Source of the DNA: an uncultured bacterium
Lineage (GTDB): Bacteria; Myxococcota_A; Polyangia; Polyangiales; Houyiibacteriaceae
NCBI GenBank assembly: GCA_938024995.1
Contig: CALJDU010000019.1
Location: 62,001 to 126,000, forward strand
Direction: 5' to 3'
Length of the DNA: 64,000 nt
The translations under genes were made by a program, and so were the position numbers. Positions 15,370-24,102 of this stretch are shown here, in pieces (position 1 is the first letter of the stretch; every line of letters begins with the position of its first letter). The notes beneath the pieces were generated by a model. The model was not told the DNA's origin and made no database searches. It saw only the letters and a program-made list of their open reading frames with translations.

Positions 15370-16797
15370 GTGACCCTCACTGATCGCGTCATCCGTATCA
15401 TCATCCCGAGCCTCGTCGCGGCGCTCGTGATCGGTGTCGTGCTCGCAGAGCCGCAACCCGCGGCGATCGAGGTGAAGATCTACGCGCCGGAGGAGGTGCT
15501 GCCGGGCTCCGACTTCGGGGTCCGCGTGAGCGGGCTGACGGGGGTCATGGCGGATGAGTACGACGGCGATATCGTTGTCACCTTCGCGGACGAGACGACC
15601 ACGCACTCGATGCGCGGGGTGTGGCTCTCTCATCTCCGCGCGCCCGCGTCTCCGGGGCGCTACACCCTTCGCGTCACGACCGACGAACCCGAGTCTGTCG
15701 TGACGCGGGACGTGCACGTCGTCGCGAACGCGAAGCGCGCGACCGCGCGTGGTCATCTTCAAACCGAGCTTCAGCGATTCGCGCTCCGGCCCGCGACGGG
15801 AGAGGTGCCGTCTCCTTTTGAACTGCGTTTCCTCCACGGGAGCTGCGCGCCGGAGCTGCCTTGCAAAGCGCTCGTATGGGTCGGCGAACCGTTCGCCCAT
15901 CTCGGCGCTCGGGAGCTCCGAGGCGTCACCATGTTGCGTTTTCCCGCGGACGAACCAGCCGCCTACGCCGAGCTTGAGATGGTGGTCGCGGGATCTGAAG
16001 CGGCGCTGACGTTGGCCGTGTTGAGGGAGCCCAATGGAGAGGACGCGATTGGACAGCGCGAGATCATCGTGCCGGTCGAGATGGCGGTACCCTCGCTCGC
16101 GGTTGATGAGCCTGTCTCGCGTGCGTTTCCGCGCATCGCGGTGCAGCACTTACGCGACGAGGCGACGGTCGCGTACGCGATCTTCTATGACGAGCGCTGG
16201 GTGCGCAGCTTTCAACGCCCGCTCCGCGACGGCTTCCAGTGGCCCGCGGATCTCCCCGCGCGGCCGGGTATCTACCGCGTGCAGGCTCGGGTCGGTCTCT
16301 TCGGTGCGGAGCCAGCGACGGTCGTGTTCTATCTCGCGGCACCAAACGAGGAGGCGGCGCGAACGCGTCAGCGCATCGCGGAGTTCACACGTGAGCGGGG
16401 GTACGGCAGCGGCGCGATCGCAGACGCCGCGGTGGGTGATCGGTTCGCGAATCGTTACTTGCTCGCCGACGCCGAGCTCTCGCTCTTGGCGCTCCCGAAC
16501 GCGTCCAGCAGTCGAGCTCAGCTCCCGGCGACGGGTTCGTTTTCGAATTGGCGGCTCTTTGTCGCGGCGCTCATCCTCCTGCTCGGGATCGTCACCTCGG
16601 TCATCTTGACGCGGCACGGGCTGCGCGCGAATCGAGACGCGCGCGCGCTCCTGACGGAGGCAGGAATGGACGATGTCGCGGGGGGGTCAAGGACCTTGAA
16701 AATGACCTTGAGCGTGGTCGCCTCAGCGCTCTTCGTGACGTGCGTCTTTGCCGCGGTCGCCTCGATCGTGATGGCGCGCAGCTGCATGGCTTCGTGA
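15370..16797 (+). CDS. Membrane-anchored extracytoplasmic protein of unknown function
   Basis: A 475-aa protein. N-terminal hydrophobic helix (about residues 8-27), then about 370 residues of probable beta-sandwich character (for example VLPGSDFGVRVSGLTG and PGRYTLRVTT, like macroglobulin or Ig-like repeats), and two hydrophobic helices near the C-terminus (about 394-415 and 444-467) joined by a basic cytoplasmic-looking loop. I prefer GTG 15370 to GTG 15352 because the latter adds a Cys-containing stub and the former has a -10-like box just upstream. It follows the Cys-rich lipoprotein by 35 bases and closes the island. I recognise no family. Confidence 0.75.
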   Translation: MTLTDRVIRIIIPSLVAALVIGVVLAEPQPAAIEVKIYAPEEVLPGSDFGVRVSGLTGVMADEYDGDIVVTFADETTTHSMRGVWLSHLRAPASPGRYTLRVTTDEPESVVTRDVHVVANAKRATARGHLQTELQRFALRPATGEVPSPFELRFLHGSCAPELPCKALVWVGEPFAHLGARELRGVTMLRFPADEPAAYAELEMVVAGSEAALTLAVLREPNGEDAIGQREIIVPVEMAVPSLAVDEPVSRAFPRIAVQHLRDEATVAYAIFYDERWVRSFQRPLRDGFQWPADLPARPGIYRVQARVGLFGAEPATVVFYLAAPNEEAARTRQRIAEFTRERGYGSGAIADAAVGDRFANRYLLADAELSLLALPNASSSRAQLPATGSFSNWRLFVAALILLLGIVTSVILTRHGLRANRDARALLTEAGMDDVAGGSRTLKMTLSVVASALFVTCVFAAVASIVMARSCMAS

Positions 16798-16853
16798 ATC
16801 GCCGAAAAGTCAGTAAAAGCGACCTCTCGAGCGCTCTCTCGGGCCCGTCGGCA

Positions 16854-16882
16854 TTGCGCCTAGCCAGCCTTCACCTTATAGA
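16854..16882 (+). promoter_or_regulatory. Candidate housekeeping promoter for secA
   Basis: TTGCGC (16854-16859), 17 bases, TATAGA (16877-16882). The match to the sigma-70 consensus is moderate. It would start a leader of about 118 bases before secA. The 210-base gap 16798-17007 otherwise holds no recognisable element or coding sequence. Confidence 0.35.
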
Positions 16883-17007
16883 TTCCCGGCAATTCGGGCC
16901 CAAGAGCAACCGCCGCGGGCCAGGATGATTTTACGGTGTGACTTTTACGTCGCGCTGGCGGCCGGGCGAGAGCGTCCGCCATCTGCGCGACCCTGGAGCG
17001 TCCCTCT

Positions 17008-20000
17008 ATGTTCGGCTCGGCCCTGAAGAAGTTCTTCGGTACCAAACACGATCGCGAGATCAAAAAGCTCGGCCCGCTGGTCGACGCGATCGCGCAGCAG
17101 GAGTCCAAGCTCAAGAAGCTGAGCGACGCGGACCTCCAGGCGAAGACCGGTGAGTTCAAGCAAAAGATCGACAACGGCGCGACGCTGGATGATCTCCTCG
17201 TCCCGGCCTTCGCGGTCGTTCGTGAAGCGGGCCGGCGCGTCCTCGCGATGCGTCACTACGACGTCCAGATGATCGGCGGCATCGTCTTGCACCAAGGCAA
17301 GATCGCCGAGATGCGGACCGGTGAAGGAAAGACGCTCGTCGCGACGCTCCCTTGCTACCTCAACGCGCTTAGCGGCAAGGGCGTCCACGTCGTCACGGTG
17401 AACGACTACCTGGCGCAACGTGACGCCGAGTGGATGGCGCAGCTCCACAACTTCTTAGGGCTCTCCGTCGGGGTCGTCGTGCCCTCGATGCGAAACGCGC
17501 CAAAGAAGAAGGCCTACGCTTGCGACATTACGTACGGGCAGAACAACGAGTTCGGCTTCGACTACATGCGCGACAACATGAAGTTCAGCATTTACGACTA
17601 CGCGCAGCGCGAGCTGAACTTCGCGATCGTCGATGAGGTCGACTCCATCCTGATCGATGAAGCGCGTACCCCGCTCATCATCAGCGGTCCGGGCGAGACC
17701 GCGTCCGACAAGTACATGAAGATCGCGCAGCTCGTCCCGAAGCTCCGCAAGGACGAGCACTACGAGATCGACGAGAAGGCCCGCCAGGCCACGTTGACCG
17801 AAGAAGGCATCGTTCACGCCCAGCGCGTGCTCTTCCGCGAAGGCATCACGGACACCGAGAACCTTTTCGATCCGGTCAACCTCGCGTCGCTGCACATTCT
17901 TCAGCAGTCCATCCGCGCGCTCACGCTCTACCAGCGCGACACGCACTACATGGTCAGCCGCGACGGCGAGGTCCTCATCATCGACGAGTTCACCGGCCGC
18001 GTGCTCCCGGGCCGCCGCTGGTCGGACGGGCTCCATCAGGCGGTGGAGGCGAAGGAGCGCGTCCCGATTCAGGACGAGAGCGTCACGCTCGCGACCATCT
18101 CCTTCCAGAACCTCTTTCGCCTCTACAACAAGCTGTCCGGGATGACCGGAACCGCGGACACCGAGGCCACCGAGTTCCACAAGATCTACGAGCTCGACAC
18201 GGTCGTCATCCCGACGAACAAGCCGATCGTACGCGACGACCAAGATGACCTTGTCTACAAGACCGAGCGCGAGAAGTTCCGCGCGGTCGCTGACGAGATC
18301 GAGAAGGCGGTCGAACGTGGCGTGCCGGTTCTCGTCGGCACCACCAGCGTCGAGAAGTCCGCTGCGCTCGCGCGCCTGCTCGCGAAGCGCGACGTCAAGC
18401 ACGAGGTCCTCAACGCGAAGCAGCATGAGCGCGAGGCGTACATCGTCGCGCAAGCCGGGACCGCCGGCGCGGTGACCGTCGCGACCAACATGGCCGGCCG
18501 CGGTACCGACATTATCTTGGGCGGAAACCCAGAGATGATCGCCGAGGTCGAGGTCATCCGCGACGCCGACCCCGAGACGCTCGCCAACAAGGAAGACCTC
18601 GCGATGCTCATCGAGGCGCGCACGATCGAGCTCGAGGACGAGTGCAAGAAGGCGGGCCAAGAGATCAAGGATCGCGGCGGGCTCTTCATCATCGGTACCG
18701 AGCGCCACGAGTCACGCCGGGTCGACAACCAGCTTCGCGGCCGCGCCGGTCGTCAGGGCGATCCGGGGCGCTCTCGTTTCTACCTTTCGCTTGAGGACGA
18801 CCTCATGCGGATCTTCGCCGGCGACAAGGTTCAAGGCTTGATGGACCGCCTCGGGATGGAAGAGGGCATCCCGATCGAGCACCGCATGGTGACCAAGTCC
18901 GTCGAGAACGCCCAGAAGAAGGTCGAGGAGCGAAACTTCGATATCCGAAAGAACCTGCTCGAGTACGACGACGTCATGAACCAGCAGCGCAAGAGCATCT
19001 ACACGCTGCGCAAGCAGGTGCTCCGCGGCGAGTACCGCACGGTCCTGACCGACGAAGAGAAGAAGGCAGGGCAGGTCCCTCAGCGCCTGGTCGCCTCGGC
19101 CAACGAGAAGCTCAAGAAGCGCGCCGAACCGATCCTTGAGCAGATGGTTAAGCTTCACTCCGCGAAGGTCCTCGCGGTGGACAACACGCCGCAGGAGATC
19201 GCGAAGGCCCGACAGATCGCGCTCGAGGCGGACCTGCACACGCTCGACAAGGTCCGCACCGCGGCGCTCGAGAAAGACGTCTACACCTGGTTCGGGTGCG
19301 TCGTTCCGCTCGCGAAGTGGGAAGACGATCCGGCCGGCGTCTTTGAGATGCTCGTCGAAGAGGTCGGCATGTCGCTGACCGAGCAATACGAGCGCATGCT
19401 CGACATGGCCGACGAGCTCATCGGCGCGATCGTCGAAAAGACCTGTCCCGAGAACAAGCACTACGAGGACTGGGACATCGACACGCTGGTCGACGAGTAC
19501 GAGGAGATCTTCGACTTCGAGCTCTCGGGGATCGATGACATCGCGGACCGCCAGGCGATCGCGACGAAGCTCTACGACGATGCGGAAGCGATCCTCGTCA
19601 AGCGCGTGGACGACTTCCGTCCCGAGAACTTCCTGCGCCTCTTCCGGAACTTCTACCTCAAGGAGATCGACCGTCAGTGGATCGAGCACCTCCAAGCGAT
19701 GGTGCAGCTCCGCGACGGAATCGGGCTGCGCGGCTACGGCCAGCGCGATCCGAAGAAGGAGTACAAGAAGGAAGGCTTCTCGATGTTCGGGGCCATGACC
19801 GTCAACACCAAGGCGAGCGTCATCCGGAACATGTTCACGGTGCAGCAGGTTCGCGAAGAAGACCTCAAGCGGCTCGAAGAGCAGCGCCGTCAAGCCGCCG
19901 AAGAGCGCCAGAAGTCGATCGAGGCGCGTCGCTCAGCGTCGGTCAAGCAGCAGGAAGCGCGCGGTCAGGCGGTGCCGGCCGGCGCGGTTGGCAACGGCGG

Positions 20001-20217
20001 ACAGCAGCAGCAGCCACAAGCGATGAGCCGTCGAGACCGTCGCCGCGCGGTGAAGCGAGGACAGGTCGCGCCGGAAGCGGCCGCAGCGGCTCCGGTTGAG
20101 CGGACGGTGAAGCGGGAAGCGCCGAAGGTTGGCCGCAACGATCCGTGTCACTGCGGGAGCGGCAAAAAGTACAAGTCTTGCCACATGCGCGAAGACCGAG
20201 CGGGCGCCGAAGCCTGA
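17008..20217 (+). CDS. secA: Preprotein translocase ATPase SecA
   Basis: A 1069-aa protein, the motor that drives unfolded preproteins through SecYEG. Nucleotide-binding domain 1 has GEGKT (105-109) and the DEAD-type motif VDEVD (208-212). The preprotein cross-linking region, second helicase half (GRAGRQGDPG, MAGRGTD) and helical scaffold follow in normal order. A Gln/Ala-rich linker near residues 990-1030 leads to the C-terminal zinc motif CHCGSGKKYKSCH for SecB/lipid contact. It is longer than the usual 830-900 residues through insertions in the second half and the linker. GGAG ten bases before the ATG serves as ribosome site. It stands alone, convergent with rph. Confidence 0.98.
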   Translation: MFGSALKKFFGTKHDREIKKLGPLVDAIAQQESKLKKLSDADLQAKTGEFKQKIDNGATLDDLLVPAFAVVREAGRRVLAMRHYDVQMIGGIVLHQGKIAEMRTGEGKTLVATLPCYLNALSGKGVHVVTVNDYLAQRDAEWMAQLHNFLGLSVGVVVPSMRNAPKKKAYACDITYGQNNEFGFDYMRDNMKFSIYDYAQRELNFAIVDEVDSILIDEARTPLIISGPGETASDKYMKIAQLVPKLRKDEHYEIDEKARQATLTEEGIVHAQRVLFREGITDTENLFDPVNLASLHILQQSIRALTLYQRDTHYMVSRDGEVLIIDEFTGRVLPGRRWSDGLHQAVEAKERVPIQDESVTLATISFQNLFRLYNKLSGMTGTADTEATEFHKIYELDTVVIPTNKPIVRDDQDDLVYKTEREKFRAVADEIEKAVERGVPVLVGTTSVEKSAALARLLAKRDVKHEVLNAKQHEREAYIVAQAGTAGAVTVATNMAGRGTDIILGGNPEMIAEVEVIRDADPETLANKEDLAMLIEARTIELEDECKKAGQEIKDRGGLFIIGTERHESRRVDNQLRGRAGRQGDPGRSRFYLSLEDDLMRIFAGDKVQGLMDRLGMEEGIPIEHRMVTKSVENAQKKVEERNFDIRKNLLEYDDVMNQQRKSIYTLRKQVLRGEYRTVLTDEEKKAGQVPQRLVASANEKLKKRAEPILEQMVKLHSAKVLAVDNTPQEIAKARQIALEADLHTLDKVRTAALEKDVYTWFGCVVPLAKWEDDPAGVFEMLVEEVGMSLTEQYERMLDMADELIGAIVEKTCPENKHYEDWDIDTLVDEYEEIFDFELSGIDDIADRQAIATKLYDDAEAILVKRVDDFRPENFLRLFRNFYLKEIDRQWIEHLQAMVQLRDGIGLRGYGQRDPKKEYKKEGFSMFGAMTVNTKASVIRNMFTVQQVREEDLKRLEEQRRQAAEERQKSIEARRSASVKQQEARGQAVPAGAVGNGGQQQQPQAMSRRDRRRAVKRGQVAPEAAAAAPVERTVKREAPKVGRNDPCHCGSGKKYKSCHMREDRAGAEA

Positions 20218-20224
20218 GCGGCTG

Positions 20225-20249
20225 CGCGCGGCTCGAAAGAGGCAGCGCG
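20225..20249. terminator. Imperfect hairpin between convergent secA and rph
   Basis: Arms CGCGC/GCGCG and CTC/GAG close on a GAAA tetraloop, with one bulge and one mismatch. It lies in the 45-base gap between the two stops and could terminate both transcripts. There is no clear T-run. Confidence 0.35.
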
Positions 20250-20262
20250 CGCTTCTCGCTAA

Positions 20263-21012
20263 CTACGCCTTCAGACGCGCAACATCGACGCCAGCTCGCT
20301 TGAGCGCGTCATGTTGCGCTTTGACGATCTCGGGCATCGCGCCGAGCCCGATGTCGATCATCTGGTTCAGCATCGCGCGCTTGACCGGCGCGCCTTCCGC
20401 GGTGCCCTGAACCTCAACGAAGTCGCCGCCCGCGGTGCCCACGACGTTGAGGTCGACCTCGGCGTCACGATCCTCTTCGTAGCAGAGGTCAAGGAGAGGC
20501 CCGCCGTCGACCAGACCGACGCTGATGGCGGCGACCATCTCGCGGAGGCACCCTGGCGTGACGAGGCCGCGCTTGCGGAGCCCGTCGAGCGTGATCGCGA
20601 GCGCGATGCATCCACCGGTGACCGAGGCCGTCCGGGTCCCGCCGTCCGCGTCGAGGATGTCGCAGTCGATGGTGATCATGCGCTCGCCGATCTTCTTGAG
20701 GTCGACGGCCGCGCGAAGCGAGCGGGAGATGAGCCGCTGGATCTCTTGCGTGCGGCCGTCGACCTTGCCGTTACGCGATCGACGACGACGCTGCGGGTTG
20801 GCCCGCGTGTGCATCTCGTACTCCGCCGTGATCCAACCGCGCCCGCTGTCGCGCATCCAGTCCGGCACCCGTGACTCGATCGACGCCGCGATCAGAACGG
20901 TCGTCCCGCCGCACTTGTACAGGACCGATGCTTCTGGGTTGCGCTGGATCCCAAGCTCAATGCTGATCGGTCGGGGGGCGTCGAAGCTTCGACCATCGCT
21001 GCGGCTCTTCAT
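20263..21012 (-). CDS. rph: Ribonuclease PH
   Basis: A 249-aa phosphorolytic 3'-5' exoribonuclease that trims tRNA 3' ends. Family features: RSDGR near the N-terminus, the basic RNA-binding patch around RRRRSRNGK, SRSLRAAVD, the phosphate-site region VTGGCIALA and the acidic ICDILDADGGTRTAS-like core (here IDCDILDADGGTRTAS), and DLCYEEDRDAEVD. Length is close to the usual 238-250. GGAGAG lies just before the ATG and a TATGGT box lies about 60 bases upstream, so unlike many genes here it has a normal leader. The 111-base gap to the kinase gene upstream (21013-21123) holds nothing else visible. Confidence 0.97.
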   Translation of the reverse strand: MKSRSDGRSFDAPRPISIELGIQRNPEASVLYKCGGTTVLIAASIESRVPDWMRDSGRGWITAEYEMHTRANPQRRRRSRNGKVDGRTQEIQRLISRSLRAAVDLKKIGERMITIDCDILDADGGTRTASVTGGCIALAITLDGLRKRGLVTPGCLREMVAAISVGLVDGGPLLDLCYEEDRDAEVDLNVVGTAGGDFVEVQGTAEGAPVKRAMLNQMIDIGLGAMPEIVKAQHDALKRAGVDVARLKA

Positions 21013-21123
21013 CTAACTCTCCGGTGCCCGCGGGCGTTGCGCCCAAAGCGGGCATCGTCAGTCGCGTACCATACAGGAGGAGCGCGCCGGAGGCAGTGAG
21101 AACAGCGAGATGTGGGTCGCGGG

Positions 21124-22977
21124 CTACGCGCTCTTCGGAACGGCTTCGCTCTTCGCGGCGGGGAGCCAGAAGGTGAAGGTGGTGCCTTCGTCGTCCACGA
21201 CGCACTCAATGTCGCCTCCGTGCGCGACGACGATCTGACGAGTAAGCGGGAGGCCGAGACCGGTTCCGTGATCCTTCGTCGTGAAGAACAGGTCAAAGAT
21301 CATTGCGCGGGCGGCCTCGTCGACGCCGTCTCCTTGGTCTCTCACCGAGACGCTCACGACATCATCGGCGGCCGCGCAGGTGACCGTGATCTCGCCGCCG
21401 CCCGGCATCGCCTCGCGCGCGTTTCGGAGCAGGTTGATCAGCGCTTGACGGAGCTGCGGCTCGTCCAGCGCGACCGTCGGGAGCTCCTCATCAATGTTGA
21501 GAGTGAGCTCGATGCGCGACGCCTCCATCTCGCGGGCGACGAAGAGGGCGACCGACTCGAGCAGCTCGCCGAGGTCCTCTGGCTCAAGGAGCGGTTGAGG
21601 CAAGCGGGCGAGTCGAAGGTACTCCTCGGTGATCCCGGCGAGCCGATCGATCTCGTCTTGAATCGCGCGCATGAGCGCCGCTGCTTCTGCGTTGCCGGCC
21701 CCGATCTCGTCCCCGAGCATCTCGACGTTCAAGCCGATGCTCGAGAGCGGGTTCCTGACCTCGTGTGTGACGTGGGCCGCCATGCGACCGATCGCCGCGA
21801 GCCGTTCCGAGTGAATCAGCCGGGCCTTTGTGCTGAGCGCGTCGGTCACGTCGTCCGCGACGACCAACACGGTGTCGCGATCCCCGAAGGGCGTGACCAG
21901 CACGTCGAGCACGCGGTCGCGAAACGGCTGCGCGTCCAAGGTGACGGGGTCGCCGCCGTTCCCTGCGCGCTCCACCGCGTCCGTGAACTCTGCGAGCTCA
22001 CCGATCGCGAGCGCGTCCATGTTCACGCCCTCGCTGGTCTCGTCGACCGCCAGCACGCGGGCCGCGGCGGCGTTCGAGAGCCGGAGGCGACCGTCTTCCA
22101 CGACGAGGATCGCCGCGCGGAGGTTCCCGAGGATCTGCTCCTGGAGCTGCTGCAATCCGCGGAGCCGCGTGTCGCGCGTCGCGAGCGCGTCGACCATGCG
22201 TTCGAACTCGTTGCTGAGGCGCCCGAGCTCGTCGTCGCGCTCGTCTTCCATCACACGCGAGAGGTCGCCCTGCGCGACCGAGGCGACGCGCTCGTAGAGG
22301 CGCGGGAGCGGTTTGAGCACGCGTTGAGACCACCACGTCGCGATGATCCCGAGCATCAGGGCAGCGATCGTCATAACGCCGAGGATCACGGCGGAGGAGC
22401 GCTCTTGTTCGCCTGCCTCTGCGCTGGTGGTCGCGATGCGCTCCTGTATCGCGCGCCAGGCGTCGCGATAGTTGCGTTGGATCGCGTGCTCGCGTTGCTC
22501 GACGCCCACGAGGAGCTGGCGCGCTTCCGCTTCTTCTCCGCCGCGAAACGCAGCGAAGAGATCGTCGTACGCTTGGTTGGTCTCTCGGAACGTGGTCTCC
22601 ACCTCTTGGAGCTCTTCGCGAACACGCGCCGTCTCGGTGGGATCCGGGGCGAGCCGCTCGGCGTTCTCAAGACCGTGGAAGACGCGTCGCAAGGTGGCGG
22701 GGCGGGCTTGTCGCGCGGCGTTGAGCCACGACTGCGTTCGGCCAGTGTCGCGATCTTCGTCGCGGAGGCGATCGAGGAGGGTCGCGAAAACGGCCTGAGT
22801 CGCTTTGGCCTCGCCGAGCGTAAGCGCGAGCGGGAGGTATCCCTCATGGAGGAGACGCAAGCTCCGCGCGGTCCGCTCGTGTTGAACGACGCTGAAAATG
22901 GTCACAGCTCCGAACGCGGTGAGCACGAGCGAAAACGCCACGAAGATCCGAGTCGGGATCGAGAACCGCGGCTTCAC
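21124..22977 (-). CDS. Membrane sensor histidine kinase, NtrB-like core
   Basis: A 617-aa protein. Helix near 11-33, a periplasmic region of about 160 helical residues (four-helix-bundle type), a second helix (about 198-220), HAMP and coiled linker, a PAS-like domain (about 280-385), then HisKA with His405 in THEVRNPLSS and an HATPase domain with NLLRNAREAM, DQGDGVDEAA and GTGLGLPLT boxes. The HEVRNPL form of the H-box is typical of kinases partnered with NtrC-type activators. GTG start with AAAAGG at a good distance. No response regulator with a full receiver lies beside it; the divergent gene carries a receiver-like domain without obvious acidic residues. Partner unknown. Confidence 0.93.
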   Translation of the reverse strand: MKPRFSIPTRIFVAFSLVLTAFGAVTIFSVVQHERTARSLRLLHEGYLPLALTLGEAKATQAVFATLLDRLRDEDRDTGRTQSWLNAARQARPATLRRVFHGLENAERLAPDPTETARVREELQEVETTFRETNQAYDDLFAAFRGGEEAEARQLLVGVEQREHAIQRNYRDAWRAIQERIATTSAEAGEQERSSAVILGVMTIAALMLGIIATWWSQRVLKPLPRLYERVASVAQGDLSRVMEDERDDELGRLSNEFERMVDALATRDTRLRGLQQLQEQILGNLRAAILVVEDGRLRLSNAAAARVLAVDETSEGVNMDALAIGELAEFTDAVERAGNGGDPVTLDAQPFRDRVLDVLVTPFGDRDTVLVVADDVTDALSTKARLIHSERLAAIGRMAAHVTHEVRNPLSSIGLNVEMLGDEIGAGNAEAAALMRAIQDEIDRLAGITEEYLRLARLPQPLLEPEDLGELLESVALFVAREMEASRIELTLNIDEELPTVALDEPQLRQALINLLRNAREAMPGGGEITVTCAAADDVVSVSVRDQGDGVDEAARAMIFDLFFTTKDHGTGLGLPLTRQIVVAHGGDIECVVDDEGTTFTFWLPAAKSEAVPKSA

Positions 22978-23112
22978 GCTTCGCCTTTTGCTCGCTGTGC
23001 GGCCCGGCCACGTGACGGTGTGCTCGCTTCAGTCATCTCGTTGTCTTGTGACACGCGCCGGACCACCCGTAAAACATGGCGTATCGCCCTCCGCTTGGGC
23101 AAGCTACGGGAA

Positions 23113-24081
23113 GTGTCGTTCGCCGACCATACGCTTCACCTCGTCCGAGAGACCCTCGAGGGTTTCATGGAGCCCAACACGGCGGCCGAGGTTCTATTCG
23201 AGGCGCTCGAGCGAGAGCCGACTGGTCGCCTTCCGGAGGACGCGCTTGAGCTCGCGCTCTTCGTCAACGGGAGCCTGCATGACGTTCTTCGCGCGCACGT
23301 CGGTGACCTCGCGGAAACCGTCACGGAGCGCCTGACCCACATCATCGTGATGATGTCGAAAGCCAGCTCGGACGCCCCGAAAGCGGACGCGCCCGCAAGC
23401 GACGACGCGGAAGCGATCGACGAGCCAAGCGCTCCGCTGCACGAGCCGCTCGGGGTACCGCTCGAGGTGCCGACCGCGCCGCCGCTGCCCCCGGCGGAAC
23501 CAATCACGCCTCCACCGCTCTCCGGCGAAGAGAGCACGGCGGCGGCCACACCCAGCATCGGGACGCTGATGGCGTCGCTCGGCGAAGACCTGGGTCCCTT
23601 GTCTCTGTCGCCGGAGGGGGCGCTCGAGTTCCCGCCGCTCGAGCTGACCATCGAAGCGCAGATCGAGGCGCGCTTCGATCCCTTCGAAAACGCGACGCTA
23701 CGCGCGCCCAGCACCGCGGGCTTGGTCCGCGCGCTCATCGTCGCGGGCTCCTCGACCCTCGCGGAGCGGGTCTCGTTGGCGCTCGGGAGCGAGAAGGTCG
23801 CCATCGTCTCCGCGAGCGATACGGATACGGCGCTCTCGGGCATCATGCTGGACCCCCACGTCATCGTGGTTTCCTCGGACGATGGACGGGTCGTGATCGA
23901 AGGGTTCAGCGTGGCCGTCCACATCTCGAAGCCGAAGTGCTTGTGCGTGGCGTGGGGCGATCCGAAGAACAACGAACGGGTGTGCGAAGAGCTCACGTCG
24001 CTTGGGCTACGTGTCGTCGCGCTGGACCGACAGGAAGGTGTGCCGGCGTTGCTCGACTACTTCCGCTCGCAGAAGCTCTGA
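23113..24081 (+). CDS. Protein with disordered middle and degenerate receiver-like C-terminus
   Basis: A 322-aa protein, divergent from the histidine kinase across 135 bases in which I see no clear promoter. The start is uncertain: GTG 23113 (SFADHTLH) has weak GGGAA before it, and ATG 23167 is possible. Residues 1-80 form a conserved-looking helical domain (LVRETLEGF...EVLFEALEREPTG). Residues 85-190 are Pro/Ala/Glu-rich linker. The last 110 residues resemble a receiver fold (VRALIVAGSSTLAERVSLAL... DPHVIVVSSDDG... VVALD), but the phosphoacceptor Asp region reads PHVIVVSSDD and the acidic pocket is missing. It may be a phosphorylation-independent output or scaffold. Real coding is supported by composition downstream of 23100. 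Confidence 0.65.
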   Translation: MSFADHTLHLVRETLEGFMEPNTAAEVLFEALEREPTGRLPEDALELALFVNGSLHDVLRAHVGDLAETVTERLTHIIVMMSKASSDAPKADAPASDDAEAIDEPSAPLHEPLGVPLEVPTAPPLPPAEPITPPPLSGEESTAAATPSIGTLMASLGEDLGPLSLSPEGALEFPPLELTIEAQIEARFDPFENATLRAPSTAGLVRALIVAGSSTLAERVSLALGSEKVAIVSASDTDTALSGIMLDPHVIVVSSDDGRVVIEGFSVAVHISKPKCLCVAWGDPKNNERVCEELTSLGLRVVALDRQEGVPALLDYFRSQKL

Positions 24082-24102
24082 GCTCTGAGGAGCCTGCGCG
24101 AG

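Noticed and set aside
21112..23112. A 989-codon plus-strand frame whose first two thirds cover 21112-23112
   Set aside because: This part is antisense to a complete histidine kinase gene. Only the 3' part (from about 23113) reads as real protein and is annotated.
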